From the NCBI GenBank assembly GCA_039933785.1, contig JBDTNL010000024.1, positions 1 through 54,201 on the forward strand: a stretch of 54,201 bases of DNA, in the 5' to 3' direction. The stretch is from JBDTNL01 sp039933785. Its GTDB lineage: Bacteria; Acidobacteriota; Thermoanaerobaculia; Multivoradales; JAGPDF01. Shown one piece after another: positions 1-8,447 of the stretch (its first letter is position 1; every line of letters starts with the position of its first letter). Made by a program: the position numbers and the translations under genes. The notes under the pieces are model-generated. The model saw only the letters and a program-made list of their open reading frames with translations, was not told the origin of the DNA and searched no databases.

Positions 1-1010
1 GCTATCCATGGTCGCTGGGTCTCGAAGAGCGCGCCGAGAACGACACGCGAGCGCCGCACGTGGCCGCGGCCGGACCGCTGCTGTCGACCGTGGATCACTG
101 GCTCAACCTGCCGGCCGAGCGCCAGTTCACCTACCTGCACGACGAGGCGAGCGCCCAGGCTGCGGTCGCCTCACTGAAGGCTTCCGGCGCTCGATTCGTC
201 AAGGTGTGGTTCATCGTCGACAACGACGCCGAGGTCGCGAAGCTCGAACCCCTGGTACGGGCCGCGGGCGATGCGGCGCGCGCGGCTGGGTTGCCCTTGA
301 TCGTGCACGCTACCGGGCTCGCCCAAGCCAAGGGAGCCCTGCGCGCCGGAGCACACCTGCTGGTGCACTCGGTGTGGGAGCAGCCGATCGACCAGGAATT
401 CCTTGATCTTGCGAAGACGAGCGGCGCGATCTATTGCCCGACGCTGACGGTCGAGAGCGGCTACCTGCGCCTGTTCAAGGCAATCGCTGCTGGCAAGGCG
501 CCTGAGATCGACGACCCCGGCCATTGTGTCGACGCTCAGACACGCGCTCACGTCGCCGAGTCCGCGACCCTCGGCGCCGACATCCTCAAAGGCCGCGATC
601 TCGCGGTCGCGGCAAAGCGCAGCGCCGAGCACTCGCGATGGGCCGCCGAGAACCTCATGCGGGTCCAGGCCGCGGGCATTCCCATCGCCATGGGCACGGA
701 CGCGGGAAATCCGCTCACCTTCCAAGGCCCGTCCGTCTACGCCGAAATGGAAGCCATGCAGGCAGCCGGCCTCTCACCGAAACAAGTCCTTCTTGCCGCC
801 ACCCGAGGCGGTGCCAAGGCGATGGGCCGTGAAAAGGACCTCGGCACGCTCGAGGCCGGCAAACAAGCGGACCTGCTGGTCTTGGACGCCGACCCGCTGC
901 TCGACATCAAGGCGCTCCGCCGCCTGCGCTACGTGGTGCGCGGCGGCGAGGTGCGGCCGGCGGCAGAGCTGAGGGCTGCGGATGCCCCTGCGGCGCGGCC
1001 GAAGCCCTAG
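1..1010 (+). CDS. Amidohydrolase family protein, 5' end cut by window edge
   Basis: The reading frame is open from the first bases of the window, so the gene starts upstream; about 335 residues are visible. The family is the imidazolonepropionase/prolidase-like branch of metal-dependent amidohydrolases, which hydrolyse amide or ester bonds in a TIM barrel. Visible support: a His-containing strand HATG (near base 307), HSVWE (near 367), and the conserved GTDAGN strand end with the metal-binding Asp (near 693). The C-terminal signature LGTLEAGKQADLLVLDADPL returns to the small beta-sandwich domain. The N-terminal HxH metal motif lies outside the window. A GTG at 60 is an internal possible start, but the upstream codons continue in frame and read like protein. 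The substrate cannot be named. It converges on the small secreted protein that follows, 8 bp away. Confidence 0.85.
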   Translation, partial: YPWSLGLEERAENDTRAPHVAAAGPLLSTVDHWLNLPAERQFTYLHDEASAQAAVASLKASGARFVKVWFIVDNDAEVAKLEPLVRAAGDAARAAGLPLIVHATGLAQAKGALRAGAHLLVHSVWEQPIDQEFLDLAKTSGAIYCPTLTVESGYLRLFKAIAAGKAPEIDDPGHCVDAQTRAHVAESATLGADILKGRDLAVAAKRSAEHSRWAAENLMRVQAAGIPIAMGTDAGNPLTFQGPSVYAEMEAMQAAGLSPKQVLLAATRGGAKAMGREKDLGTLEAGKQADLLVLDADPLLDIKALRRLRYVVRGGEVRPAAELRAADAPAARPKP

Positions 1011-1018
1011 CTGGCAAT

Positions 1019-1396
1019 TTAGGGCTTCGCCGGCACGATCTTCGTCACGTGGATCGTGTCGTCCTTCAAAGTGCCGGTGACCACGACCTTGGCGCCGGCG
1101 AATTCCTTGGGCGCCTTCTGATCGTCCAGCAGGTAGACCTTCTTGTGCTCTTTGTCGGCGAGCACGAAGTCGCTGCCTGACTTGGTGCACGAGAGTGTGC
1201 AGGCCTTCTCGTCGGTCTCGCCCATGGCGGCGTGATCGAGGCCGCACATGTCGTCGCTGATGACGCCGGTGAACGACTGCTCTTCGACGGTTGTGGCAGA
1301 GTTCGCTGACGGGGCGGCGGCGTCCGTCCGGCTAGCGCCGAGGACAGTTAGCGTGGCGCAGGCGGTGGCGAGGGTGAACAGTGTGAGTTTGCGCAT
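1019..1396 (-). CDS. Small secreted protein with CGLDHA / cysteine motif
   Basis: A 125-residue protein starting at the ATG at 1396, which has AGGAGA about 10 bases upstream; a longer frame to 1429 lacks this support. It begins with a signal peptide (MRKLTLF, hydrophobic stretch, then an ASRTDAAA cleavage region), so it is exported. The mature part has GVISDDMCGLDHA, then CTLSCTKSGSDFVL, and ends in a VVVTGTLKDDTIHV strand. This resembles short OB-fold-like periplasmic proteins seen in Acidobacteriota, often left as hypothetical or DUF. The three Cys and one His could bind metal or form disulfides; this is inference. It is divergent from the MFS gene, with about 190 bp between them. Confidence 0.8.
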   Translation of the reverse strand: MRKLTLFTLATACATLTVLGASRTDAAAPSANSATTVEEQSFTGVISDDMCGLDHAAMGETDEKACTLSCTKSGSDFVLADKEHKKVYLLDDQKAPKEFAGAKVVVTGTLKDDTIHVTKIVPAKP

Positions 1397-1587
1397 GTCG
1401 ATTCGATCTCCTGGCGGAGATTTTTGCACATCGATGCCTGTCCTTCATGGCCAGGTTCTCGGGGAGTCGAGCGATGCCTATTGAAACCCACCGGTACAGC
1501 AACGGCGAAGTGACTGTCGTCTGGAGGCCGCATGTTTGCGTCCATTGCGGCACGCCGGGTGATGGCTCGACAGAGGGCTAGGGATTG

Positions 1588-3183
1588 ATGACGGAACCCG
1601 CTACCACACCGCGCCAGAACCCCTGGTCGCCCATGCGGCAGCCGGTGTTTCGGGCGCTCTGGCTGGCGAGCCTGTTCTCCAACATCGGCACCTGGATGCA
1701 CGAGGTCGGCGCCGGCTGGCTGATGACCTCGTTGGCGCCAACGCCGGTGCTGGTGTCCGCGGTGCAAGCGGCTTCCAGCCTGCCGATGTTCCTGCTCGCG
1801 CTCCCCGGCGGCGTGGTCGCCGATCTCGGCGACCGACGGCGCATTCTGCTCGTCACTCAGAGCTGGCAGGCTTCGATCGCGCTGGCGCTCGGAGTCATGA
1901 CGCTCACCCACGTGGTGACGCCGTGGGTGCTCTTGCTCATGACCTTTGGGCTCGCCGCGGGGACCGCGCTCAACGCCCCGGCTTGGCAGTCGATTCTGCC
2001 CGAGCTCGTGGGGCCGAGCGAGCTTGCCTCGGCGGTGACCCTCAACAGCATCAGCTTCAACATCGCTCGGGCGCTCGGCCCCGCGATCGGCGGCCTGGCG
2101 ATCGCGGCGCTCGGTTCGGCGGCCAACTTCATGTTCAACGCGGCGTCGTTCTTCGGCGTCCTGATCGTGCTCTATCGATGGAAGCGCGACGATAGCGGCG
2201 ACAGCCGGCTGCCGGCCGAGCATTTCGTGGGCGCGCTGCGCACCGGGGCGCGTTACGTGCGGCACGCGCCGTACCTGCACGCGGTGATGGTGCGGGGCGG
2301 CTTGTTCGTCTTCTGCGGCAGTGGGCTGTGGGCGCTCTTGCCATTGGTGGCGCGCTTTCGGCTGGGGGTGAATGCCGGCGGCTACGGCCTGCTGCTGGGA
2401 TGCTTCGGATGCGGCGCGGTGGCCGGGGCCGCGTTCATCACGCGCTTGCGCCGCAAGCGCTCCGCGGATTCGCTAGCGTTTGCGGGATCGGTGGTCTTCG
2501 CGGTCGGTATGGGAGCGCTCGCCTGGGCCGAGGCCTTCTGGGTCGCGGCCCTGGGACTGGCGCTCGCTGGCGGCGCCTGGCTCACTGTCCTTTCAGGCTT
2601 CAGCGTCGCCGCGCAGACCGCGGTGCCGGGCTGGGTGCGGGCCCGGGCGCTGTCGTTCTACCTGTTGGTGTTTTACCTGAGTATGGCTTCCGGAAGCGCC
2701 CTCTGGGGCTTCGTCGCCAAGCATTCGAGCAGCCAGATCGCGCTCTCGGCGGGTTCGGTCGGGATCTTGCTCGGACTCTTCGCACGGCTGCGGTTTCGCG
2801 TCCGTAGCGCCGACGTGTCGAGCCTCGCGCCGTCGCGTCACTGGCCGGTCCCTCTATTGCCCACGGAGCCCGAGGCGGATCGTGGGCCAGTCCTCGTCAC
2901 TCACGAGTACTTGATTGATCCGGCCCGGGCGGCCGACTTCGTGACCGTAATGCGCCTCTTGCGCCGCAGCCGGCGGAGCGGCGGAGCGCTGCGGTGGCAC
3001 CTGTGGAACGATGCGGCGCGCCCCGAGCGCTATCTCGAATCGTTCGTCGACGAATCCTGGCTCGACCACCTGCGCCATCGCGAGCGCTTGACGGCTCAGG
3101 ACCGCGAGATCGAGGCCCGGGCGAGTGGATTTCACGTCGCTGACGAGCCGCCCCGGGTGCAGGTGTATCTGGCACCCGACTGA
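1588..3183 (+). CDS. MFS_3-family exporter with C-terminal ABM-like domain
   Basis: A 531-residue inner-membrane transporter of the enterobactin-exporter-like MFS_3 group. Residues about 15-410 carry the alternating hydrophobic segments of a 12-helix MFS fold, starting PVFRALWLASLFSNIGTW, with the loop-2 signature GGVVADLGDRRR. Residues about 434-531, from PVLVTHEYLIDP to VQVYLAPD, form a soluble tail resembling an antibiotic-biosynthesis-monooxygenase-type ferredoxin fold, an architecture known in this family. I chose ATG 1588 because AGGGCTAGGGA lies just upstream; TTG at 1585 is the in-frame alternative. The substrate is unknown; a small lipophilic molecule or siderophore would be typical. 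It lies 16 bp before the esterase gene and may share its transcript. Confidence 0.88.
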   Translation: MTEPATTPRQNPWSPMRQPVFRALWLASLFSNIGTWMHEVGAGWLMTSLAPTPVLVSAVQAASSLPMFLLALPGGVVADLGDRRRILLVTQSWQASIALALGVMTLTHVVTPWVLLLMTFGLAAGTALNAPAWQSILPELVGPSELASAVTLNSISFNIARALGPAIGGLAIAALGSAANFMFNAASFFGVLIVLYRWKRDDSGDSRLPAEHFVGALRTGARYVRHAPYLHAVMVRGGLFVFCGSGLWALLPLVARFRLGVNAGGYGLLLGCFGCGAVAGAAFITRLRRKRSADSLAFAGSVVFAVGMGALAWAEAFWVAALGLALAGGAWLTVLSGFSVAAQTAVPGWVRARALSFYLLVFYLSMASGSALWGFVAKHSSSQIALSAGSVGILLGLFARLRFRVRSADVSSLAPSRHWPVPLLPTEPEADRGPVLVTHEYLIDPARAADFVTVMRLLRRSRRSGGALRWHLWNDAARPERYLESFVDESWLDHLRHRERLTAQDREIEARASGFHVADEPPRVQVYLAPD

Positions 3184-3199
3184 AGCGAGGAGAGACCGC

Positions 3200-3844
3200 A
3201 TGAGTTTTGTACGCGACCCGCATTCAGGCTGTCCCTTGCTTCACGCCGGCAGGCCGCTCGCCGACGCCAGGATCGCCATGATCATGGTGCACGGGCGCGG
3301 TGCAACCGCGGAGAGCATCTTGGAGTTGGCGAGCGAGTTTCCAGGTTCGGAGGTCGCGTATCTGGCGCCCCAGGCCGCGGGCAACACCTGGTATCCACAG
3401 AGCTTTCTCGCCGAGATCCCGAGGAACGAACCGTGGCTGAGCTCGGCCCTGGCCGCGCTGCGGGATGTGCTCGTCCGCGTTGGCAGCGCCGGGATTCCTC
3501 CGGAGCGTACGATCCTCCTGGGCTTCTCGCAGGGAGCGTGCCTGTCGTTGGAGCTCGCGGCGCGCTCGGCGAAACGCTACGGCGGGGTGGTCGGGCTCTC
3601 GGGAGGTCTGATCGGTCCGCCGGGAACGGCGCGAGAGTATCCGGGAAACCTCGCCGGGACGCCGGTGTTCCTGGGGTGCAGCGATCGTGATCCTCACATC
3701 CCGCTGGGGCGCGTCAAGGAGACCGGCGACGTGCTCGGGCGTCTGGGTGGAGCGGTCGAGATGCGCATCTATCCCAACTTCGGGCACTCGGTGAACGAGG
3801 ACGAGCTCGGGTGGGTTCGCGGTCTGCTGAGCGCCTTCGAATGA
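3200..3844 (+). CDS. Phospholipase/carboxylesterase-type alpha/beta hydrolase
   Basis: A 214-residue cytosolic serine esterase of the phospholipase/carboxylesterase (YpfH/EstB-like) family. The nucleophile elbow is GFSQGA with Ser110. The acid is one of the Asp in the SDRDPH segment (Asp162 or Asp164) and the base is His196 in NFGHSV. The oxyanion strand is IMVHGRGA. Length fits the family. The start is ATG 3200, preceded by GCGAGGAGAG. The stop overlaps the next gene's start as ATGA, so the esterase and the metallopeptidase are probably translationally coupled. Substrates in this family are short acyl esters or lysophospholipids; the exact one cannot be read from sequence. Confidence 0.9.
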   Translation: MSFVRDPHSGCPLLHAGRPLADARIAMIMVHGRGATAESILELASEFPGSEVAYLAPQAAGNTWYPQSFLAEIPRNEPWLSSALAALRDVLVRVGSAGIPPERTILLGFSQGACLSLELAARSAKRYGGVVGLSGGLIGPPGTAREYPGNLAGTPVFLGCSDRDPHIPLGRVKETGDVLGRLGGAVEMRIYPNFGHSVNEDELGWVRGLLSAFE

Positions 3845-4239
3845 ATGCGGGTCGTTCTAGGATCCCCCGCATGGTCCGCATGGGACGTGAAGACTTCGAG
3901 GCCTTGGTCGGCGAGGCGCTCGACGGTCTCCCAGAGGAGCTCGGTGAGCTCGTCGAAAATCTAGTCGTGGTGGTCGAGGACGAGCCGTCCGATGAGCTCC
4001 TACGCGAGCTCGACATGGATCCCGAGGAGGACAGCCTGTTCGGGCTCTACCAAGGCGTCGAGCTGCCCGAGCGCGGTCTCGGGAGCTACGGCGGCGCACT
4101 GCCGGATCGGGTGGTGATCTTCAGATTGCCGCTGCTCGAGCACTGTTCCTCGCGTCGCGAGCTGTTGCGTGAGATTCGCGACACCGTCGTGCACGAGATC
4201 GGGCACTACTTCGGGCTGGACGAGGATCAGCTTCCCTAG
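3841..4239 (+). CDS. Minimal zinc metallopeptidase (DUF1025 / PF06262 type)
   Basis: A 132-residue protein with the zincin motif HEIGHYFGLDEDQL (His118, Glu119, His122, Asp126 as likely zinc or support ligands) near the C-terminus, as in the short metallopeptidase family PF06262. Residues about 14-30 (REDFEALVGEALDGLPEEL) match the family's N-terminal helix. The ATG at 3841 overlaps the esterase stop (ATGA), which favours this start over ATG 3871. The stop codon TAG at 4237-4239 lies in a CTAG whose complement is also the stop of the opposite gene. The family is thought to be a minimal intracellular peptidase of unknown substrate. Confidence 0.88.
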   Translation: MNAGRSRIPRMVRMGREDFEALVGEALDGLPEELGELVENLVVVVEDEPSDELLRELDMDPEEDSLFGLYQGVELPERGLGSYGGALPDRVVIFRLPLLEHCSSRRELLREIRDTVVHEIGHYFGLDEDQLP

Positions 4240-5765
4240 CGCCTCTCGCCGCCGCCGGGCTGCGTGAGCGCGTACACCGAATACCCCGAGTGACCGTTAC
4301 GCAGGCGCTCGACGCGCCAGCCCGCATGCTCGAGGGCCGCCACGAAGCCAAAACGCTGTTCCCACTCCGCGAGCGTCACGAGATACGTGGCACGGGCCGC
4401 GGTCGCGATGTCGGCGATCGCTTCCCCGCGCCTCGTGCCGCACGAGGGCAGGGTGATCTCGCGATGCCGAACGGCGCTTCCTGGACTCTTCAGTCCCACC
4501 ACGTCGATGAGAGTGAACGGTGTTGCGAAGGCAACGTAGCCCGCGTCATGGACCAGGACACGCGCGTTCGCGGGGAGGTGTTCACGCAGCCAGCGCGCGT
4601 TGGCAGCCGTCTCCCCGCCGATGAACGAGCGCGCCTCGCGATTGAGTGCGAAGGCCTCGGGCAATCGGGCCAAGTCGTACGCCGTAGCGACGACGAGCAA
4701 CACGGTCGCAAGCCGGCGGAGCAAAGGCCGCGCCGCGCTCAGGCCCAGGCCGAGGCCGTAGACGAGGAGCGGCACGAAGAGCACAGTGTAGCGGCCGTCC
4801 TGGAGCCCAGTCACGAAAGGAAAGAGCGTGAGCGCCGTGACCAGGAAGAAGGCGACGGCCGCAATGCCGGCGACTCCCGCCGCGTCGAGCGGCAGGAAGA
4901 CCGCGCCCACCGCAACGGCTCCCGGCAGACGTTCGACCAGGCCGCCCCAGAGAGTTGCCAGCCGCTCGGCCATGGGCAGACAAGAGTCCGCGCGCCAGGC
5001 GCTCTTGACGAGCAGGGTCGACGGCCACGGTGTTCCGGTGGTGAGCCCGTATGCCAGAGCCCACGGCGCGGCCGCGAGCAGAGCGGCGGCGAGCTCCCGC
5101 AGCCACGCAATACGTGCGGTGGCGCGGTCTGCTGCGCGCTGCGTCTCGCCGAGGCGCAACAGCATCAACGCGGCCGAGAAAGGCGCGAGCTCGGGCCGCA
5201 AATAGGGCAGCGTGCCGATGAGCACAGCGAGCCCGAGGCGGGGCCGATCATGGCTTCCCGGCCGCGCGCGAAGGAGCGCCAGAGTCCAGGTGAAGGCAGC
5301 CATGGCGAGGCCAGTCTCGAGACCGTTCAGCGCATGGAGGGGGAGCAGTAGACCGGCGGTGAGTCCGGCGAGCACGAGGAGAGCCTGCCAAGGCGCGCCC
5401 AGCGCGAACGTGCGCGCCAGGCGCACCAGAACCAGCGCGTAGAGCACGAGCGCCAGCCAGCCCAGCGCGAGGACGCTCGACTCTCCGGGTGCGATCGCTT
5501 GCGTGATCGCCACCAGCACGAGGTGCGGAGCACTGGTGATACCCGAGAGAATTGGGCTGCCGTAGCTCGCGTCGCCACCGGCGAGCAGAGCTCGCGCGCT
5601 GTGCAGCGTGATGTAGGCGTCGTCGATCGTGAGCACGCGCGGGACGCCGCGCATGGCCCAAGCGGTCGTCGCCAGCACCGCGATGGCGACCAGCGCGGGC
5701 AGCGCCGGAAACGAAACCAGCCTGCCCCGACTGGGGACAGGCTGGCTGGGGGACAACTCGTGCAC
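4236..5765 (-). CDS. Polytopic membrane protein, probable GT-C glycosyltransferase
   Basis: About 509 residues with roughly 10-12 hydrophobic segments. After the first transmembrane helix (residues about 20-38) comes TIDDAYI, an Asp-Asp pair (48-49) in the first extracytoplasmic loop. This is the hallmark of GT-C enzymes, which use polyprenyl-phosphate sugars. The next segment LSGITSAPHLVLVAI and the soluble C-terminal part (ANARWLREHLPANARVLVHD) also fit arabinofuranosyltransferase-like or PMT-like proteins. The start is uncertain: GTG 5765 lies 29 bp after the glutamate dehydrogenase stop, and TTG 5756 is possible. The frame stays open upstream inside the antisense of the dehydrogenase, which I do not count. 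It probably adds a sugar to a lipid or cell-wall acceptor. Confidence 0.75.
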   Translation of the reverse strand: MHELSPSQPVPSRGRLVSFPALPALVAIAVLATTAWAMRGVPRVLTIDDAYITLHSARALLAGGDASYGSPILSGITSAPHLVLVAITQAIAPGESSVLALGWLALVLYALVLVRLARTFALGAPWQALLVLAGLTAGLLLPLHALNGLETGLAMAAFTWTLALLRARPGSHDRPRLGLAVLIGTLPYLRPELAPFSAALMLLRLGETQRAADRATARIAWLRELAAALLAAAPWALAYGLTTGTPWPSTLLVKSAWRADSCLPMAERLATLWGGLVERLPGAVAVGAVFLPLDAAGVAGIAAVAFFLVTALTLFPFVTGLQDGRYTVLFVPLLVYGLGLGLSAARPLLRRLATVLLVVATAYDLARLPEAFALNREARSFIGGETAANARWLREHLPANARVLVHDAGYVAFATPFTLIDVVGLKSPGSAVRHREITLPSCGTRRGEAIADIATAARATYLVTLAEWEQRFGFVAALEHAGWRVERLRNGHSGYSVYALTQPGGGERR

Positions 5766-5794
5766 GACGTTGCCGGTCGCGCGGGGCCGGTGTT

Positions 5795-7207
5795 CTACGG
5801 GAAGATGCCGAGGTCGGCGTACGTGACCACGATCTTGTTGATCGCGTTGATGAAGGCGCCGGTGCGCAGGTCGCACTTGGCGCCGTGGAGCATCTTGATC
5901 TCGCGGATCTGCTGGTAGGAATTGATCATGGTCTCCTCGAGACCCGAATTGACCAGATCTTCCTCGTTCGGTCCCGCGGCGGCGGCGATCATTTCGTCCT
6001 CGGTGAGCTTCTTGCCGGTCATCGATTCGACCATGGTCAGGAGCTTGCGATAGGCGCGCTCCTCGAAGCGCTTCTCCATGCGGCCGAAGCGCACGTGCGA
6101 CAGGTTCTTCAGCCACTCGAAGTACGAGACCGTGACGCCGCCGGCGTTCAGGTACATGTCGGGGACGACCATAACGCCCTTCTGCAGCAGGATGTCGCCG
6201 GCCACCGCCGTCGAGGGGCCGTTGGCGCCCTCGCCGATGATCTTGGCCTTGATGCGCGGCGCGTTCTCATCGTCGATCTGATTCTCGAGCGCCGCCGGGA
6301 CCAGGATGTCGCAGTCGAGCTCGAGCGCGTCGAGGCTCCGCGGCAGGTTGGTGGCGCCGGGGTAGTTCATGATCGATTTGGTCTCGCCGCGGTGCTTCAT
6401 GACCTTCTCGAGGTCGAGGCCCTTGGGGTCGGCGATGGCGCCTTCGTACTCGGCCAGGCCGACTAGAATCGCGCCCGCCTCCTGCAGGAACTTGGCGGCG
6501 TAGTAGCCGACGTTGCCGAGCCCTTGCACCACGACCCGCTTGCCGGCGAGGCCCCTGGTGAGGCCGAGCGCCTTCATGTCCGCGGCGATGTCGCAGGCCT
6601 CGCGCAGGCCGAAGTAGACGCCACGACCGGTCGCTTCCTTGCGGCCGCGCACACCGCCTTGCGGAACCGGCTTGCCGGTGACGCAGCCGAGCGCATTGAT
6701 GTCCTTTTCCGCCAACTGGGCGTAGGTATCGGCGATCCAAGCCATTTCGCGCGGGCCGGTGCCGTAGTCCGGCGCCGGGACGTCGATCGAGGGTCCGATG
6801 AAGTTCTTGCGGTGAAGCTCGAAGGTATAGCGCCGCGTGATGCGCTCGAGCTCGCCGTCCGAGTACTTGGCGCGATCGATGCGCACGCCGCCCTTGGCGC
6901 CGCCGAAGGGCACGTCGACGATGGCGCACTTGTAGGTCATCAGCGCCGAGAGCGCCATCACTTCGTCTTCGGAGACCAACAGGCCGTAGCGGATGCCGCC
7001 CTTGGTGGGCAGTTTGTGCTGGCTGTGCTCGGCGCGCCAGGCGTGGATCACTTCGATCGAGCCGTCATCGAGCTCGACTGGGAAGGCCATGTGGTAGACG
7101 CTGTTGCAGATCTTGATCTGCTCGAGCATGGTCTTGTCGTGCTTGGTGTAGGCCGCCGCCTTGTCGAAGTTGGCGGTCACCTGGGCGAAGAATGGGGTCG
7201 TTGACAT
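5795..7207 (-). CDS. Glu/Leu/Phe/Val dehydrogenase (glutamate dehydrogenase)
   Basis: A 470-residue cytosolic enzyme interconverting glutamate and 2-oxoglutarate plus ammonia with NAD(P). The catalytic segment PFGGAKGG carries Lys105. The substrate-binding Lys69 sits in LPTKGGIRY and Lys93 in MTYKCA. The Rossmann fingerprint VVVQGLGNVGYYAAKFL and the C-terminal GEGANGPST and NAGGVTVSYFEW strings are intact. It is about 50 residues longer than the usual bacterial enzyme, mainly after the Rossmann domain (EGAIADPKGLDLEKVMKHRG region) and near the C-terminus. The ATG at 7207 is preceded by CAGGGAGACC; a longer frame to 7252 has no such site. It is divergent from the GT4 gene and may be co-transcribed with the GT-C-like gene after it. 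Confidence 0.95.
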   Translation of the reverse strand: MSTTPFFAQVTANFDKAAAYTKHDKTMLEQIKICNSVYHMAFPVELDDGSIEVIHAWRAEHSQHKLPTKGGIRYGLLVSEDEVMALSALMTYKCAIVDVPFGGAKGGVRIDRAKYSDGELERITRRYTFELHRKNFIGPSIDVPAPDYGTGPREMAWIADTYAQLAEKDINALGCVTGKPVPQGGVRGRKEATGRGVYFGLREACDIAADMKALGLTRGLAGKRVVVQGLGNVGYYAAKFLQEAGAILVGLAEYEGAIADPKGLDLEKVMKHRGETKSIMNYPGATNLPRSLDALELDCDILVPAALENQIDDENAPRIKAKIIGEGANGPSTAVAGDILLQKGVMVVPDMYLNAGGVTVSYFEWLKNLSHVRFGRMEKRFEERAYRKLLTMVESMTGKKLTEDEMIAAAAGPNEEDLVNSGLEETMINSYQQIREIKMLHGAKCDLRTGAFINAINKIVVTYADLGIFP

Positions 7208-7277
7208 CAGGCAAGGTCTCCCTGTTGCTGTGCGATGCGAGTTTGGCACCACCCAGAGCGGACTGGCAAGGCGAGGT

Positions 7278-7289
7278 TAGTATGCCCGG
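7278..7289 (+). promoter_or_regulatory. Putative -10 box directly before a start codon (leaderless)
   Basis: TAGTAT at 7278-7283 is followed by six bases and then the ATG of the glycosyltransferase gene at 7290. No Shine-Dalgarno sequence lies at normal distance. A transcript from this box would begin at or next to the ATG. No good -35 box is visible 16-18 bases upstream. Confidence 0.4.
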
Positions 7290-8411
7290 ATGTCGATTTC
7301 CCGGCGCCCGCGCCTGGCGGTGGATCTGCGGGCCCTGGTTCCGGCGCCCACTGGGATCGGTGTCTATACCCGTTCTCTGCTACTCGAGCTGGCCAGGCGC
7401 GGGGCCTTCGAGCTCGTCGGGATGGCTCATCGGGAGCCCCATTTCGCGGATGAGCTCCGGGCCGCCGGAGTCGAGATCGAGATCCACGCGGCGCCTCTCG
7501 GAGTGCTCTGGCAGCAGCTTCACGTACCGCGACGGTTGCGGCGCGGCGACATCGACCTCTTCTGGTCTCCGATCACGACGTTGCCGTCCCGGCTGCCGGT
7601 TCCCGGAGTCGTCACCGTGCACGATCTGACGGCGGTGCTCCTGCCGGAGATGCACCGTTTCAAGGTGCGCTGGAGCGTGCTGCCGTTCCTGCGGCGGAGC
7701 CTGGAGGAGGCTCGCGCCGTGGTGGTGATCTCCCAGGCGACCGCCCGAGACGTGCGCGCGCAATTTCCCCAGTGCGCCGCCAAGGTGCACGTGATCTATC
7801 CCGGAGTGGACGCGGAGTTTTGCCCCGCCGAGCCGGCCGACATCCAGGCGACGCGCGCCGCGCTGGGCGCTCCCGAGGGCTACCTGTTGTGCGCCAGCAC
7901 ACTCGAGCCACGCAAGGGCATCGGCCTGCTGCTCGACGCCTGGGAAGCGTTGCGGTCCCAGGATGCCAAGACGCCGCCGCTGGTTCTCGCCGGAGGCTAC
8001 GGGTGGAAGAGCGAAGAGCTGGTGCGCCGGATCGAGTCCCTGCGCTCGCAGGGACTCGTCGCACTCGGACGAATTCCGCGCCAACGGCTACTCGAGGTGA
8101 TGCAAGGGGCGCGCCTTTTCATCTATCCGTCGCTCTACGAAGGCTTCGGTTTTCCCCCGGCCGAAGCGCTGGCCTGCGGCGTGCCGGCGATCGTTGCGGA
8201 TTCGACGAGCCTGCCCGAAGTAGTAGGCGACGCCGGCATCAAGGTGCCCCCCGGAGACCCGGCCGCGCTCGCGGGTGCGATTCGCAACCTGCTCTCCGAC
8301 GGCGCGCTCGAAAGCCGTCTGCGCTCCGCGGCGGTGCCGCAGGCGGCGCGTTTCCGTTGGTCGCTGGCCGCGGAACAGCTCGAGGCGGTGCTGCTGGAAG
8401 CGCTTCGCTAG
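7290..8411 (+). CDS. GT4-family glycosyltransferase (group 1)
   Basis: A 373-residue GT-B-fold retaining glycosyltransferase. The N-terminal acceptor domain opens LAVDLRALVPAPTGIGVYTRSLL, with the Gly-rich loop typical of mannosyltransferase-like members. It includes VVTVHDLTAVLLPEMH and the VVVISQATARDV strand. The donor domain runs from LLCASTLEPRKGI. The E-x7-E motif is Glu284 and Glu292 in EGFGFPPAE, followed by ACGVPAIVADSTSLPEVVGDAG, which contacts the nucleotide. Length and motifs are complete. It is cytosolic or peripheral to the membrane and likely builds a polysaccharide or glycolipid; donor and acceptor are unknown. It stands alone, divergent from glutamate dehydrogenase and convergent with the beta-propeller gene. 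Confidence 0.92.
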   Translation: MSISRRPRLAVDLRALVPAPTGIGVYTRSLLLELARRGAFELVGMAHREPHFADELRAAGVEIEIHAAPLGVLWQQLHVPRRLRRGDIDLFWSPITTLPSRLPVPGVVTVHDLTAVLLPEMHRFKVRWSVLPFLRRSLEEARAVVVISQATARDVRAQFPQCAAKVHVIYPGVDAEFCPAEPADIQATRAALGAPEGYLLCASTLEPRKGIGLLLDAWEALRSQDAKTPPLVLAGGYGWKSEELVRRIESLRSQGLVALGRIPRQRLLEVMQGARLFIYPSLYEGFGFPPAEALACGVPAIVADSTSLPEVVGDAGIKVPPGDPAALAGAIRNLLSDGALESRLRSAAVPQAARFRWSLAAEQLEAVLLEALR

Positions 8412-8447
8412 AGCAGCCGCTTACCGGCCCACGCCGAGCGCATGTCT

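Noticed and set aside
5765..6116. N-terminal extension of the GT-C-like membrane protein into the dehydrogenase gene
   Set aside because: The extension reads as low-complexity antisense text, and the helix pattern starts only after base 5765.
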